This document shows, one piece after another, positions 1-10,400 of a stretch of 64,000 bases of DNA. The position numbers and the translations under genes are program-made. The stretch is from assembly GCF_000473245.1 (NCBI RefSeq), contig NC_022524.1, forward strand, positions 4,503,501-4,567,500, given 5' to 3'. The DNA comes from Bacillus infantis NRRL B-14911. GTDB taxonomy: Bacteria; Bacillota; Bacilli; Bacillales; Cytobacillaceae. The notes beneath the pieces were generated by a model. It was not told the DNA's origin. It saw nothing but the letters and a program-made list of their open reading frames with translations, and searched no databases. Position 1 is the stretch's first letter. Each line of letters starts with the position of its first letter.

Positions 1-546
1 AATAATCGTCTTCCCTTTGGCCCTGACCGCAGCCAGCATAATATTGATCGTGGCACCGACACTGACGACATCCAGGTAGATTCTTGCACCTTTCAGCTCG
101 TCTGCGCGGAGATAAATGGCACCCTGCTCATTTGTCACGCTGGCACCGAGCGCTTCAAAGCCTTTAATATGCTGGTCGATCGGACGCGGTCCCAGATGGC
201 ATCCGCCAGGCAGGCCGATCACCGCTTTTTTAAAGCGTCCGAGCATCGCCCCCATCAAATAATAAGAGGCACGCAGCTTTTTAACTTTTCCATTGGGCAA
301 GGGCATGGAAATCATCGAAGAAGGATCAACGGTCATATCGTTATCAGCAAAATCGACACTTCCGCCAATTTCCTCCAAAAGCCCTTTCAGTATTTGAACG
401 TCAGAAATATCCGGCAAACCTTCAATTGTTACGGGGGAATCTGCGAGAATCGTAGCAGGGATCAATGCTACCGCACTGTTCTTGGCTCCGCTGATTCTAA
501 CAGTTCCTTTTAATGGGTAGCCGCCCGCAATCATAAGCTTTTCCAT
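1..546 (-). CDS. murAB: UDP-N-acetylglucosamine 1-carboxyvinyltransferase, N-terminal part (cut by window edge)
   Basis: MurA transfers enolpyruvate from PEP to UDP-GlcNAc, the first committed step of peptidoglycan synthesis in the cytoplasm. Only the first 182 codons are inside the window. Visible are the substrate-binding SGAKN motif (Lys22-Asn23) and the catalytic loop [12 protein letters not shown] with the PEP-attacking Cys near residue 116. The ATG at 544-546 is preceded by an AGGAAAGGAAG ribosome-binding site. Bacilli carry two MurA paralogues; the position next to tal and fbaA matches B. subtilis murAB (murZ) rather than murAA. The paralogue call is from synteny, the family call is from sequence. 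Confidence 0.95.
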   Translation of the reverse strand, partial: MEKLMIAGGYPLKGTVRISGAKNSAVALIPATILADSPVTIEGLPDISDVQILKGLLEEIGGSVDFADNDMTVDPSSMISMPLPNGKVKKLRASYYLMGAMLGRFKKAVIGLPGGCHLGPRPIDQHIKGFEALGASVTNEQGAIYLRADELKGARIYLDVVSVGATINIMLAAVRAKGKTII

Positions 547-865
547 TTTCGACTTCCTTTCCTGCCCTTAAGTGCCTTTGCAAATCTCTGAACATTGATT
601 GCCAGCCTGCCGCTGCAGGCGAAAGTATAGCACCGTTGGACTTTTCATTCTCAGTATGGGATAGCTTGTCCATTATATCAAAAGCTACCGTATAGGGATA
701 ATTTTCCATGAGCAAAAGACGAATTCCGACATTATCCTCACCATCTAGTTTACACGAAAATTTAAACTTCATGTATGAGAATTGAAAAAAGTTAAATTTT
801 TGAAGTATGCACTTACATTTCCGCCTATTCAGATAATTCCCGGCGCAGCAGTGCTCTCTTCGGGG
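547..865. other. Intergenic region upstream of murAB
   Basis: This 319-bp gap between the end of tal and the start of murAB holds no convincing gene or terminator. On the minus strand there are TATAAT- and TATACT-like hexamers that could serve a murAB promoter, but no good -35 partner was found. A 91-codon open frame (497-772) lacks a ribosome-binding site and overlaps murAB, and was not accepted. Confidence 0.4.
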
Positions 866-1513
866 TTATTCAGAACGCTTGTCCCAATCAGCCAAAAATG
901 CTTCAATCCCTTTGTCAGTCAGAGGGTGATTAAACATTTGATTGATGACCTTAAGCGGGACGGTGGCAATATGGGCGCCTCTCAAGGCTGAATCTGTGAC
1001 ATGCTGCGGATGGCGGACTGAAGCTGCAATGATTTCTGTCTCGATTCCGTGGATATCAAAGATTTCCCTGATGGAAGTTACAAGGTCAAGACCATTATGG
1101 CCAATATCATCAAGCCGGCCAAGGAATGGAGAAACATAGGAAGCACCGGCCCTTGCTGCAAGCAAAGCCTGATTGGCGCTGAAAATGAGGGTTACATTCG
1201 TTTTGATCCCTTCTTTTGAAAAAGCATGGACAGCCTTCAGTCCATCCGGTGTCATTGGGACCTTTATGGTGATATTAGGGGCGATTGCCGCCAGTTCCTT
1301 CCCTTCTTTGATCATGCCTTCTGCATCAAGTGCGATGACCTCTGCGCTGACAGAGCCGGGTACAAGCTCGGCAATTTCCTTCAGCCTGTCATGGAATGAA
1401 ATATTTTTTTCTTTTGCCACTAAAGAAGGATTGGTCGTTACTCCTGCCAGTATTCCCAGAGCATGGGCCTCTTTAATCTCTTCCAGGTTTGCCGTATCAA
1501 TAAAAAATTTCAT
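866..1513 (-). CDS. tal: Transaldolase-like fructose-6-phosphate aldolase family protein
   Basis: A 215-residue member of the short transaldolase (TalC/MipB/FSA) family. The enzyme acts in the non-oxidative pentose phosphate pathway, moving a dihydroxyacetone unit or splitting fructose-6-phosphate through a Schiff base. Sequence evidence is the [10 protein letters not shown] start, the GVTTNPSL motif near residue 24, and the ITIKVPMT segment with the Schiff-base Lys near residue 84. Length is normal for the family. It follows fbaA in the same direction, as ywjH does in B. subtilis. Whether it works as transaldolase or aldolase cannot be told from sequence alone. Confidence 0.95.
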   Translation of the reverse strand: MKFFIDTANLEEIKEAHALGILAGVTTNPSLVAKEKNISFHDRLKEIAELVPGSVSAEVIALDAEGMIKEGKELAAIAPNITIKVPMTPDGLKAVHAFSKEGIKTNVTLIFSANQALLAARAGASYVSPFLGRLDDIGHNGLDLVTSIREIFDIHGIETEIIAASVRHPQHVTDSALRGAHIATVPLKVINQMFNHPLTDKGIEAFLADWDKRSE

Positions 1514-1568
1514 TTCGCTTCCCCCTAAGATTATTCGACTTATTTTTTAAAATCGACATAAATGAATT

Positions 1569-1595
1569 GAAACCGCCTTTCAGAAAGGCGGTTTC
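1569..1595 (-). terminator. Hairpin after fbaA
   Basis: A perfect 12-bp stem (GAAACCGCCTTT / AAAGGCGGTTTC, 3-nt loop) just after fbaA and before tal. The downstream stretch on the minus strand is only moderately T-rich (AATTCATTTATG), so it may be a leaky terminator that lets some fbaA message run into tal. Confidence 0.7.
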
Positions 1596-1623
1596 AAGTC
1601 TATTTTAACATACTGGATCTGTA

Positions 1624-2481
1624 TTAAGCTTTGTTAGAAGAACCGAATTCGCGCATTTTGCCGATTACTGTTTCTTTAATCGCTTCACGTGCAGGTCCTA
1701 AGTATTTGCGCGGATCGTACACTTCTGTGTCAGCCGCCAATACTTCGCGCACGCGCTTCGCGGAAGCAATCTGGTTCTCAGTGTTTACGTTGATTTTCGC
1801 TGTTCCAAGGGAAACAGCTTTCTGGATGTCTTTAGTAGGAATGCCTGTACCGCCATGAAGGACTAAAGGCATGCCTGTAAGCTTTCCGATCTCTTCCATT
1901 TCAACAAAGCCAAGGTTTGGCTCGCCTTTGTAAGGACCGTGAACAGAGCCAAGTGCAGGAGCAAGGCAGTCAATGCCAGTCCGCTTGACAAGCTCGTCAC
2001 ATTCTTTAGCATCAGCATAGATGACGCCGTCAGCTACTACATCGTCTTCCTGCCCGCCGACAGTTCCAAGCTCGGCTTCAACAGAAACACCTTTTGAGTG
2101 TGCATATTCTACCACTTTAGAAGTGATTTCCACGTTTTCCTCGAAAGGACCGTGTGAAGCATCGATCATGACAGACGTGAAGCCTGCATCGATTGCTTCT
2201 TTACATTTATCGAAGCTTGAACCGTGGTCAAGGTGGATGGCAACAGGAACAGTGATCTTATAGTCCTCAAGAAGCCCTTCTACCATTTTCACAGTTGTCT
2301 TGAAGCCGCCCATATAACGAGCTGCACCTTCGGAAACACCAAGGATAACAGGTGATTTCTCTTCTTCTGCAGCCTGAAGGATCGCTTGAGTGAACTCAAG
2401 GTTATTTAAATTAAATTGACCTACAGCATAGCCTTCTGATTTAGCTTTGTTCAGCATATCAGTCATGGAAACTAAAGGCAT
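1624..2481 (-). CDS. fbaA: Class II fructose-bisphosphate aldolase
   Basis: This 285-residue zinc-dependent aldolase interconverts fructose-1,6-bisphosphate with dihydroxyacetone phosphate and glyceraldehyde-3-phosphate in glycolysis and gluconeogenesis. Class II landmarks are AIHLDHG (catalytic Asp85, zinc His86), GSVHGPYKG and VLHGGTGIP with two further zinc ligands, and the NVNTEN phosphate-binding loop. An AAGGAGGAAG ribosome-binding site precedes the ATG. Length and sequence are close to B. subtilis FbaA. It lies between spo0F and tal, the standard Bacillus order. Confidence 0.98.
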   Translation of the reverse strand: MPLVSMTDMLNKAKSEGYAVGQFNLNNLEFTQAILQAAEEEKSPVILGVSEGAARYMGGFKTTVKMVEGLLEDYKITVPVAIHLDHGSSFDKCKEAIDAGFTSVMIDASHGPFEENVEITSKVVEYAHSKGVSVEAELGTVGGQEDDVVADGVIYADAKECDELVKRTGIDCLAPALGSVHGPYKGEPNLGFVEMEEIGKLTGMPLVLHGGTGIPTKDIQKAVSLGTAKINVNTENQIASAKRVREVLAADTEVYDPRKYLGPAREAIKETVIGKMREFGSSNKA

Positions 2482-2781
2482 ATTTCTTCCTCCTTATTAA
2501 TGATTGCATCGTTCTTTACAGGGATTCACATAAAGTTTTTCCCAGCATGCCCATGAATATGTACCCTATCTTGCAATAGGCAAAACGGACGCAATCCTTT
2601 GGAATTCATTTGTATCATACCAAAAGAGAATCAGAAATTCCATTAATCCAGCGCTATTTTTCGCTGCAGGACAGAATATTTTAAAGCAAACGCTATCATT
2701 TTAAATATTCATTTTTTTGGACCGGACCAGCATATTTTTTTAACCAGCTGGCATTTAATATTAGAATTTATCCAGACTCTC
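2482..2781. other. fbaA-spo0F intergenic region
   Basis: About 300 bp between fbaA and the end of spo0F. It is AT-rich and should hold the fbaA promoter and the spo0F terminator. A CCAGC/GCTGG hairpin near 2718-2755 is visible on the minus strand but has no T-run after it, and no promoter could be assigned with confidence. Confidence 0.4.
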
Positions 2782-3156
2782 CTAAAATGAATTCGTGATA
2801 GGGACATACTTTTTGACAGCAGCCCTGATGTCATCAATATCAAATGGCTTGGCAAAATGGGTCAAAGCCCCCAGGTCCTTTGCCTCCTGGATCATGTCGA
2901 GCTCACCATAGGCAGTCATGATGATCACACGGATATCCTGGTCGATGACTTTCATTCTCTTCAGGATTTCAATGCCGTCCATGCCGGGAATTTTCATATC
3001 GAGCAGGACAAGATCCGGAGAATGTTTTGTAACGATTTCGAGGGCCTGGACGCCATTTGCAGCCTGATAGGTGTCATAGCCTTCCTTTTGCAGCACTTCA
3101 TTCAATAGAATGCGGATGCCGAACTGATCGTCTACTATTAATATTTTCCCTTTCAT
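2782..3156 (-). CDS. spo0F: Sporulation phosphorelay response regulator Spo0F
   Basis: A single-domain receiver of 124 residues. It accepts phosphate from sporulation kinases and passes it to Spo0B and on to Spo0A. The acidic pocket Asp9-Asp10, the phosphorylation site Asp53 in [13 protein letters not shown], Thr81 in [12 protein letters not shown] and Lys103 in [11 protein letters not shown] are all present, and there is no output domain. The surfaces that contact Spo0B (residues around 11-18 and 82-88) are almost identical to B. subtilis. A GAGGTGG ribosome-binding site precedes the ATG. A sigma-H type promoter lies about 280 bp upstream. Confidence 0.98.
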   Translation of the reverse strand: MKGKILIVDDQFGIRILLNEVLQKEGYDTYQAANGVQALEIVTKHSPDLVLLDMKIPGMDGIEILKRMKVIDQDIRVIIMTAYGELDMIQEAKDLGALTHFAKPFDIDDIRAAVKKYVPITNSF

Positions 3157-3203
3157 ACAGCCACCTCTTCCCTAAAATAGTTACATCTGATGCTGATAGA
3201 CAG

Positions 3204-3279
3204 AAAGCGGAATTCTTATGTCCTGCCGGGCTTAGATAACCCTTCTATATTTTTGACAGCACATAAGAATTCCCGCTTT
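3204..3279. repeat. Long inverted repeat in the spo0F leader
   Basis: The arms AAAGCGGAATTCTTATGT (3204-3221) and ACATAAGAATTCCCGCTTT (3261-3279) are complementary over 18 bp with one bulged base and a loop of 39 nt. It lies between the sigma-H promoter and the spo0F start, so it would be transcribed in the leader. Its function is unknown. Confidence 0.8.
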
Positions 3280-3433
3280 CCCGATAAGATAAGAAGCTCA
3301 CTGCTGACACTTGCCGCTTCCCGCACGGAAGCTATGCAGACTGCTGTTATGCGGGATTCCAGCGCCAGTGAAATCAAACTCCTGCTTTTTTAAAAGTGAC
3401 CATTGGTCATAGAAAATATATCCACTTCTCAAC

Positions 3434-3461
3434 ATTCTCCCTTTCCCGTCTGAATTCCTGC
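3434..3461 (-). promoter_or_regulatory. Sigma-H promoter of spo0F
   Basis: On the minus strand GCAGGAATT (-35) is followed after exactly 12 bp by GGAGAAT (-10), a full match to the sigma-H pattern RnAGGAwww-N11/12-RnnGAAT. In B. subtilis spo0F has a sigma-H promoter activated by Spo0A. Here the distance to the start codon (about 280 bp) leaves a long leader. Confidence 0.75.
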
Positions 3462-3478
3462 TTCTTTTTGTTCGATTC

Positions 3479-3485
3479 TGCCGAA
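3479..3485 (+). promoter_or_regulatory. Possible Spo0A box
   Basis: TGCCGAA differs by one base from the 0A-box core TGTCGAA. It lies just upstream of the sigma-H -35 element of spo0F and between that promoter and the ywjG promoter. A 7-bp motif is weak evidence by itself; its position is what makes it plausible. Confidence 0.4.
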
Positions 3486-3488
3486 TAT

Positions 3489-3517
3489 TTTACCTTTAGC
3501 TTTCATTTCACTATAAT
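3489..3517 (+). promoter_or_regulatory. Sigma-A-like promoter of ywjG
   Basis: TTTACC, a 17-bp spacer, and TATAAT, about 80 bp before the ywjG start and divergent from the spo0F promoter. Confidence 0.6.
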
Positions 3518-3598
3518 AAGACCACAAATAGTGTTCATGATCCTGCCGGGTTTATGACCTGCAGATTGATTATTGCACCAATTAGGAGGAAGTTCACA

Positions 3599-4129
3599 TT
3601 GCTAAAAATGTTTTCAACCCAGCTGACGGGAATCTTCAAGAAGCTGATGGAAAAAGAAGAATTCAGCATTGAGGACGCAGCCCGGCTGCTGGCCCAGGCC
3701 CCTGCAGGCGAAGGCAGGATCCAGATTTATGCCACCCGCGAAATGAAGGCTGCTGCCCTGGAGGCCACGGAAGGAGCAGAACCGCTCGCATCCGCTGCCC
3801 ATTGGACTGATGCTCATTCAGAAAATGATATCGCTGATACAGACCGCTTTCTGATCATCTCCCGCCACTCTAATGATGGACAGGCAGTCGCCCTGGCAAA
3901 AGCACTTTCTGAAAAAATGATTCCGTTTACCGCCATTTCCACTGCTGTAGAAGGAGAAGGCCCTTCCCTCGCTGAGCTTGCGGATGTCCATATCGACCTG
4001 AAATTAACAAAGGGACTGCTTCCCGATGAAGAAGGAAACCGCTTCGGCTACCCCTCTGCCATCGCTGCACTCTTTGTGTACCATGGTCTGAAGTTCACGA
4101 TTGATGAGATATTGAGTGAGTATGAATAG
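3599..4129 (+). CDS. ywjG: DUF2529 protein YwjG
   Basis: A 176-residue protein of the YwjG/DUF2529 family, of unknown function, found next to spo0F and pyrG in many Bacillus. The core looks like a SIS-type sugar-phosphate binding fold: segments such as DRFLIISRHSNDGQAVALAKAL and IPFTAIST resemble alternating strand and helix with a Ser/Thr-rich loop. The start is taken as TTG at 3599 because AGGAGGA sits 8-9 nt before it and the resulting MLKMFSTQL start fits the family; an upstream in-frame ATG at 3554 has no ribosome-binding site. The assignment comes from family resemblance and synteny. Confidence 0.85.
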   Translation: MLKMFSTQLTGIFKKLMEKEEFSIEDAARLLAQAPAGEGRIQIYATREMKAAALEATEGAEPLASAAHWTDAHSENDIADTDRFLIISRHSNDGQAVALAKALSEKMIPFTAISTAVEGEGPSLAELADVHIDLKLTKGLLPDEEGNRFGYPSAIAALFVYHGLKFTIDEILSEYE

Positions 4130-4172
4130 CAGAACAGATGACTCCAAGTACAGTTTTCTGCCTCTAATGGGG

Positions 4173-4306
4173 CTGTTGATTTCCGTTCCAGGCACTTCGC
4201 TTTCCGCGGGGCGACGCTGAGCCTCCTCACGCTTACGCGCTGCGGGGTCTCAGCATTGCCGCTGCAATCCCGCAGGAGTCTTCGTGCCTTCCACTGCAAT
4301 CAACAG
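4173..4306 (+). repeat. 134-bp dispersed palindromic element, copy A
   Basis: First of three copies (others at 24441-24578 and 44806-44939), all in the same orientation. The ends are the inverted repeat CTGTTGATT / AATCAACAG. Inside are nested imperfect inverted repeats (AGGCAC/GTGCCT, GCTTTCCGCGGG/CCCGCAGGAG, CTGAG/CTCAG), so the whole element could fold into a long hairpin. It lies between the convergent ywjG and pyrG genes. Minus-strand open frames through it are spurious. Confidence 0.9.
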
Positions 4307-4358
4307 GGTTTCTTACACTCTTTGGGCATCTTGCAGTTATTCACCCAGTTAAAAAACT

Positions 4359-4385
4359 AAGCCCCCTCAAATCCAGAGGGGGCTT
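4359..4385. terminator. Bidirectional terminator after pyrG
   Basis: AAGCCCCCTC / GAGGGGGCTT stem with a 7-nt loop. On the minus strand it is followed by AGTTTTTT, serving pyrG; on the plus strand by TTTTG. Confidence 0.9.
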
Positions 4386-4393
4386 TTGTATAC

Positions 4394-6013
<1,620 letters not shown>

Positions 6014-6062
6014 TCATATTCAGTTTGTGCATTTTCTGCATCCTTTAGGTAAGGCTTTTCCT

Positions 6063-6101
6063 AAAAAAAATTTGCTGTTCCTGGTTGTAGCCAAGAACAG
6101 C
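6063..6101 (-). terminator. Second hairpin with T8 in the pyrG leader
   Basis: GCTGTTCTTGG / CCAGGAACAGC stem (6101-6091 with 6084-6074, 6-nt loop) followed on the minus strand by AAATTTTTTTT. It lies downstream of the CTP-type attenuator and upstream of pyrG, so pyrG transcripts must pass two terminators in series. Confidence 0.75.
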
Positions 6102-6107
6102 TAAAAA

Positions 6108-6143
6108 TAAAAAGCGCTCCCTACCAAACAGTAAGGGAGCGCT
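6108..6143 (-). terminator. CTP-responsive attenuator of pyrG
   Basis: AGCGCTCCCT / AGGGAGCGCT perfect 10-bp stem followed by TTTTTATTTTT on the minus strand. Its 5' arm has the GCTCCCTT pyrimidine-rich stretch that, in the B. subtilis mechanism, pairs with poly-G added to the transcript start when CTP is low. The transcript is predicted to begin GGGC, as that mechanism requires. Confidence 0.85.
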
Positions 6144-6181
6144 ATTGCATATACATTCATATGGTCCTTTTTTAAGGAGCC

Positions 6182-6218
6182 CAAAAATGATTCTACAAGC
6201 CTGGCTTGGAAAAGTCAA
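6182..6218 (-). promoter_or_regulatory. pyrG promoter with GGGCTC transcript start
   Basis: On the minus strand TTGACT (6218-6213), a 17-bp spacer, TAGAAT (6195-6190), then 7 bp to the predicted start GGGCTCC at 6182. An initial GGGC is the signature of B. subtilis-type pyrG control by reiterative G addition. The promoter overlaps the stop codon end of rpoE, so pyrG has its own promoter. Confidence 0.85.
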
Positions 6219-6222
6219 GCGA

Positions 6223-6789
6223 TTATAGATCTTCTTCGTCTTCGTCGAGGTCCTCGTCTTCTTCATCAAGGTCTTCGTCTTCTTCGATATCATCTTCAAG
6301 AAGTTCATCATCATCTTCGAAGTCGTCGTCTGAGTCCTCATCGAGATCGTCTTCGAGTAGATCGTCGTCATCCTCGTCCAGATCATCATCGTCATCAAGG
6401 TCATCGTATTCGATGTCTTCCTCGTCGAGCTCATCATACTCGTCCAGATCAAGATCGATGTCTTCAGCCTTCGCCGCTTTCTTGGCCTTTTTCTTCTTCG
6501 GCTTCGCTGCTGTCATTGTATCTTCTTCCATTGTATCAACAGGGTACCAGCTGCGAAGGCCCCAGCGGTTTTCTCCCATTGCAATGAAGCGGCCGTCAAG
6601 GTTCAGGTCAGTATAGAACTGGGCGATCCTTGAGCGGATTTCCTCATCTGATACTTCAAGACGCGTTTTATATTCGTTCATAATGTCGGTAAAAGAAACC
6701 TGCTGCTTTGTGCCTTTAAGCAGTTCGTAGGCAATATCGATAAAGGACATTTCCTGCAGCTCTTCTTTTGTGAATTGGTCTAGACTCAC
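6223..6789 (-). CDS. rpoE: DNA-directed RNA polymerase delta subunit
   Basis: Delta subunit of Gram-positive RNA polymerase; it speeds recycling and raises promoter selectivity. The N-terminal HARE-HTH domain (about residues 1-90, with FTDIMNEYKTRLEVSDEE and NRWGLRSWYPVD) is followed by a short Lys-rich linker and an unstructured tail of roughly 80 residues made almost wholly of Asp, Glu and Leu. GTG at 6787-6789 is preferred because AAAGGAAG lies at proper distance and MSLDQFTKEELQEM aligns with the start of B. subtilis RpoE; the GTG three codons earlier sits on the ribosome-binding site. The repetitive GAT/GAC/GAA codons of the tail create open frames in other phases. Confidence 0.95.
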   Translation of the reverse strand: MSLDQFTKEELQEMSFIDIAYELLKGTKQQVSFTDIMNEYKTRLEVSDEEIRSRIAQFYTDLNLDGRFIAMGENRWGLRSWYPVDTMEEDTMTAAKPKKKKAKKAAKAEDIDLDLDEYDELDEEDIEYDDLDDDDDLDEDDDDLLEDDLDEDSDDDFEDDDELLEDDIEEDEDLDEEDEDLDEDEEDL

Positions 6790-6925
6790 TATACGCACTT
6801 CCTTTCCCTATATAACACTCGCTATCGGAGCGCAAATACTGTTAAAAACACCGGGGCTTCCCGGATATGCATTGCTTTTAAAAAGGCATAGGATTCAGCC
6901 GCTCCAAAAGCATCCCTAGATGAAT

Positions 6926-6947
6926 AAAAGGCATAAGAATGCCTTTT
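6926..6947 (-). terminator. Small hairpin between the 76-aa membrane gene and rpoE
   Basis: AAAAGGCAT / ATGCCTTTT with a 4-nt loop, then ATTCAT on the minus strand. The T-run is weak. The rest of 6790-7138 holds no gene that could be supported; an rpoE promoter is expected here but was not pinned down. Confidence 0.45.
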
Positions 6948-7138
6948 GCAAGCTGGATAGACAGCTTATGTAAAATACATATTCTTCATTATAAACAAAT
7001 TGCTGGTGTTTATGCTAGTTCTATCTCCAGTTTCCTTGCATTTTTGCTGTGAGACAAACTTTTGGAAGGCTTGCTGCTGCAGGTCTCCCGGATGGGTTCC
7101 TTCTTTTGCACGGGAAGAGCTTCTATCCGGGGACCCTT

Positions 7139-7369
7139 TCAGGTCTTTTTCCTCTTCCCCGGCCCCCTGCCTTTTCTTCCGGAGAGCTGGCCCATGGCCA
7201 GGTACAGAAAGTAGATGGACAGCAAAAAGAAAGCGACCGCACCAAGCTGCCTCTGGTATAAGAAGTAGAAGGCCGCTATCGCAGCAGCAAAAGCGCCTAT
7301 TGAAAATATCTGTCTCAATCCGTTCACATCCTGCATATCAATATCACTTAGGACTGCATTCCCTTTCAT
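7139..7369 (-). CDS. Small two-helix membrane protein, unknown function
   Basis: A 76-residue open frame with two hydrophobic segments (about residues 22-40 and 43-62: FSIGAFAAAIAAFYFLY and LGAVAFFLLSIYFLYLAMG) and a very basic tail ending GRKGRGPGKRKKT, which predicts a hairpin with both ends in the cytoplasm. It sits between icmF and rpoE in the same direction. The ATG at 7369 has a poor ribosome-binding site; a GTG or TTG around codons 15-18 is possible. It is accepted because of its clear membrane-protein composition, not because the family was recognised. Confidence 0.55.
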   Translation of the reverse strand: MKGNAVLSDIDMQDVNGLRQIFSIGAFAAAIAAFYFLYQRQLGAVAFFLLSIYFLYLAMGQLSGRKGRGPGKRKKT

Positions 7370-7448
7370 TATAGCGGAGAAAAGCCTTTTATCCTAAACA
7401 CATTATGATGTTTTCCAGAAAAATATATCCTTTTTCCGAATACAAGAC

Positions 7449-7480
7449 AGAGCCATGGGCTGTCTTTGGCCCCTGGCTCT
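7449..7480 (-). terminator. Hairpin after icmF
   Basis: AGAGCCAGGGGC / GCCCATGGCTCT stem with an 8-nt loop, 8 bp after the icmF stop, followed by GTCTTGTATTC on the minus strand. Confidence 0.6.
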
Positions 7481-7487
7481 ATCCTTG

Positions 7488-10400
7488 CTACATATTGCGG
7501 CGGTATTGTCCGCCCACCTCATACAGCGCCCTCGTGATCTGTCCGAGGCTTGCATACTTGACGGTTTCCATAAGCTCGGCAAAGATATTGCCGTCTGTCA
7601 CCGCTGCTTCTTTCAGGCGGGACAGGGCTTCACCTGCATGATCCTTGTTCCGTTCCTGGAAGCTCCTGAGATTCCTGATTTGTGTTTCTTTTTCTTCCTT
7701 CGTCGCCCTTGCGATTTCCATGCTGTCCATCTGCTCTTCTGACGGAGGATTTGGATTCAGATATGTGTTCACGCCGATGATCGGGAGCTCACCGGTATGC
7801 TTCTTCATTTCATAATACATAGATTCATCCTGGATCTTGCCCCGCTGGTACTGCATTTCCATGGCACCGAGCACGCCGCCCCTGTCGTTGATCCGTTCGA
7901 ACTCCTGCAGGACCGCTTCTTCCACCAGGTCTGTCAGTTCATCGATGATGAAGGCCCCCTGCAGAGGATTTTCATTCTTTGTAAGGCCATGTTCTTTTGT
8001 AATAATCATCTGGATGGCCATCGCCCGGCGGACAGATTCCTCCGTAGGCGTGGTGATTGCTTCATCATAGGCATTCGTGTGCAGGGAGTTGCAGTTATCA
8101 TGGAGAGCCATTAATGCCTGCAGTGTTGTCCGGATGTCATTGAAATCAATTTCCTGGGCATGGAGTGAGCGCCCTGAAGTCTGGATATGGTACTTCAGCT
8201 TCTGGCTCCGCTCATTGGCTCCGTATTTATCCCTCATTACAGTTGCCCAGATGCGGCGGGCCACCCTGCCGATGACGGTGTATTCCGGATCGAGCCCATT
8301 TGAGAAAAAGAAGGAAAGATTCGGCGCAAAATCATCGATCTTCATGCCTCTGCTCAAATAGTACTCAACATAAGTGAAGCCGTTCGCCAGCGTAAAGGCC
8401 AGCTGTGACAGCGGGTTTGCCCCTGCCTCGGCGATATGGTAGCCGGAAATGGAGACAGAATAATAGTTGCGGACCTTTTTATCGATAAAATACTGTTGGA
8501 TATCACCCATCATTCTGAGGGCAAATTCTGTTGAGAAGATGCAAGTATTCTGTCCCTGGTCTTCCTTCAGGATATCCGCCTGGACGGTACCGCGCACCGT
8601 CTGCAGAGTCGCCGCCCTTACTTCTTCATGCTCCGCTTCGTTAAGCTTTCTGCCAAGCTCTCCTTCTTTCTTTTCCACCTGCTGCTCGACCGCCGTGTTC
8701 ATGAACATAGCCAGAATGATCGGTGCCGGTCCGTTAATGGTCATTGAAACAGATGTGGACGGATGGCAAAGGTCAAAGCCGGCATATAATTTTTTCATAT
8801 CATCAAGCGTACAGATGCTGACACCGCTCTCCCCAACCTTGCCGTAAATATCCGGGCGGTAGTCCGGATCCTCGCCGTATAAGGTGACGGAATCAAACGC
8901 TGTGCTCAGGCGCTTTGCCGCATCGTCCTTTGATAGGTAATGGAAGCGGCGGTTCGTCCGTTCCGGTGTCCCTTCCCCGGCGAACTGGCGCTTCGGATCC
9001 TCTCCCTCCCGCTTGAACGGGAAGACGCCTGCGGTATATGGGAAGGCACCCGGCACATTCTCTCTGTAAACCCAGCGGATGATTTCGCCGTAGTCCCTGT
9101 ATTTCGGGAGCGCGACCTTAGGGATCTGCAGGCCTGAAAGGCTCTTTGTCTTCAGGATGGTAATGATTTCCTTATCGCGGATCCTTGTTGTGAACTGCTC
9201 CCCGGAGTATTTCTCCTTGAGGTTTTTCCAGCCTTCCAGGATCTTTTTTGATTCGGCTGTCAGCTTTTCTTTTGTTTCCGCAGCCAGGTCCTCTAAGGAA
9301 ACCAGAGTCTCTTCGCTTCCGCCTGACTCTTTTACGGCCTGGATTGCTCCTTCAAGCTGGAACAGCTTCCTGGCAAGGGCTGCCTGGTCTTCCGCTTTTT
9401 TATGGTAATTGCGGACCGTTTCAGATACTTCGCGCAAATAATAGCGCTGTTCATTCGGAATGATGACATTCTGCTTTTCGACCACTTCATTTTTGGAAAA
9501 AGAAGTGCTCCAGCCGAGGCCCGCTTTTTCATTCATTTTTTCGACCAGCGCGGCAAATAAAGCATTGGTGCCCGGATCATTGAACTGGCTGGCGATCGTG
9601 CCGTAGACCGGCATCTCTTCCAGCTCTTTCTCAAACAGCATATGGTTGCGCTGATATTGCTTCTGCACCTGGCGGCGGGCATCCTCTGAGCCCTTGCGCT
9701 CGAATTTATTGATGACGATCAGGTCAGCGTAATCGAGCATATCAATTTTTTCAAGCTGGGAAGGCGCCCCGAATTCACTTGTCATCACATACATGGACAG
9801 ATCGCAGATTTCCGCGATTTCAGCATCACCCTGCCCAATCCCGCTCGTTTCGACGACAACCAGGTCAAAGCCGGCAGCCTTTACGACAGAGATGGCATCC
9901 TTGATGGCCAGCGACAGTTCGCTCTTGGACTTCCGTGTCGCAAGGCTCCGCATATAGACGCGCGGCGAAAAGATGCTATTCATGCGGATCCGGTCGCCAA
10001 GCAGCGCTCCGCCTGTTTTCTGCTTTGTCGGATCGACAGAAAGGATGGCTACTTTCTTTTCAGGGATTTCATTGATGAAGCGGCGGATCAGCTCATCCGT
10101 CAATGAGCTCTTTCCTGCTCCGCCAGTCCCGGTGATTCCGATAACCGGTGCTGTTTTTTCCAGTGTCTTGATTCTTTCCATGAGCGATTCTGCCGCAGCT
10201 GCCGCTTCTTTTTCAAGCCCGACGCCATGCTCGGCAAGCGTGATCAGCCTGGCGATGCTGTTCACTTCGCCTGCTTCAAGCTTTTCAAGCTCTGCTGCAC
10301 TCTCCACTGAAACGGTCGGATAGTCGCACTCAGCGAGCATTTCATTGATCATGCCCTGCAGACCCTTCTGGCGGCCGTCTTCCGGCGAGAAGATACGGGC

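Noticed and set aside
497-772. A 91-codon minus-strand frame between tal and murAB with protein-like composition
   Set aside because: No ribosome-binding site before the ATG, it overlaps the murAB start, and I recognise no family. Probably chance, though not excluded.
4048-4299. Minus-strand frames beginning MQWKARRLLR in the three copies of the 134-bp element
   Set aside because: Identical peptide arises from the repeat itself, overlaps neighbouring genes, and lacks ribosome-binding sites. Same for 24273-24569 and 44723-44932.
6206-6616. Plus-strand frame rich in Ser opposite rpoE
   Set aside because: It is the antisense of the Asp/Glu-rich tail of RpoE.
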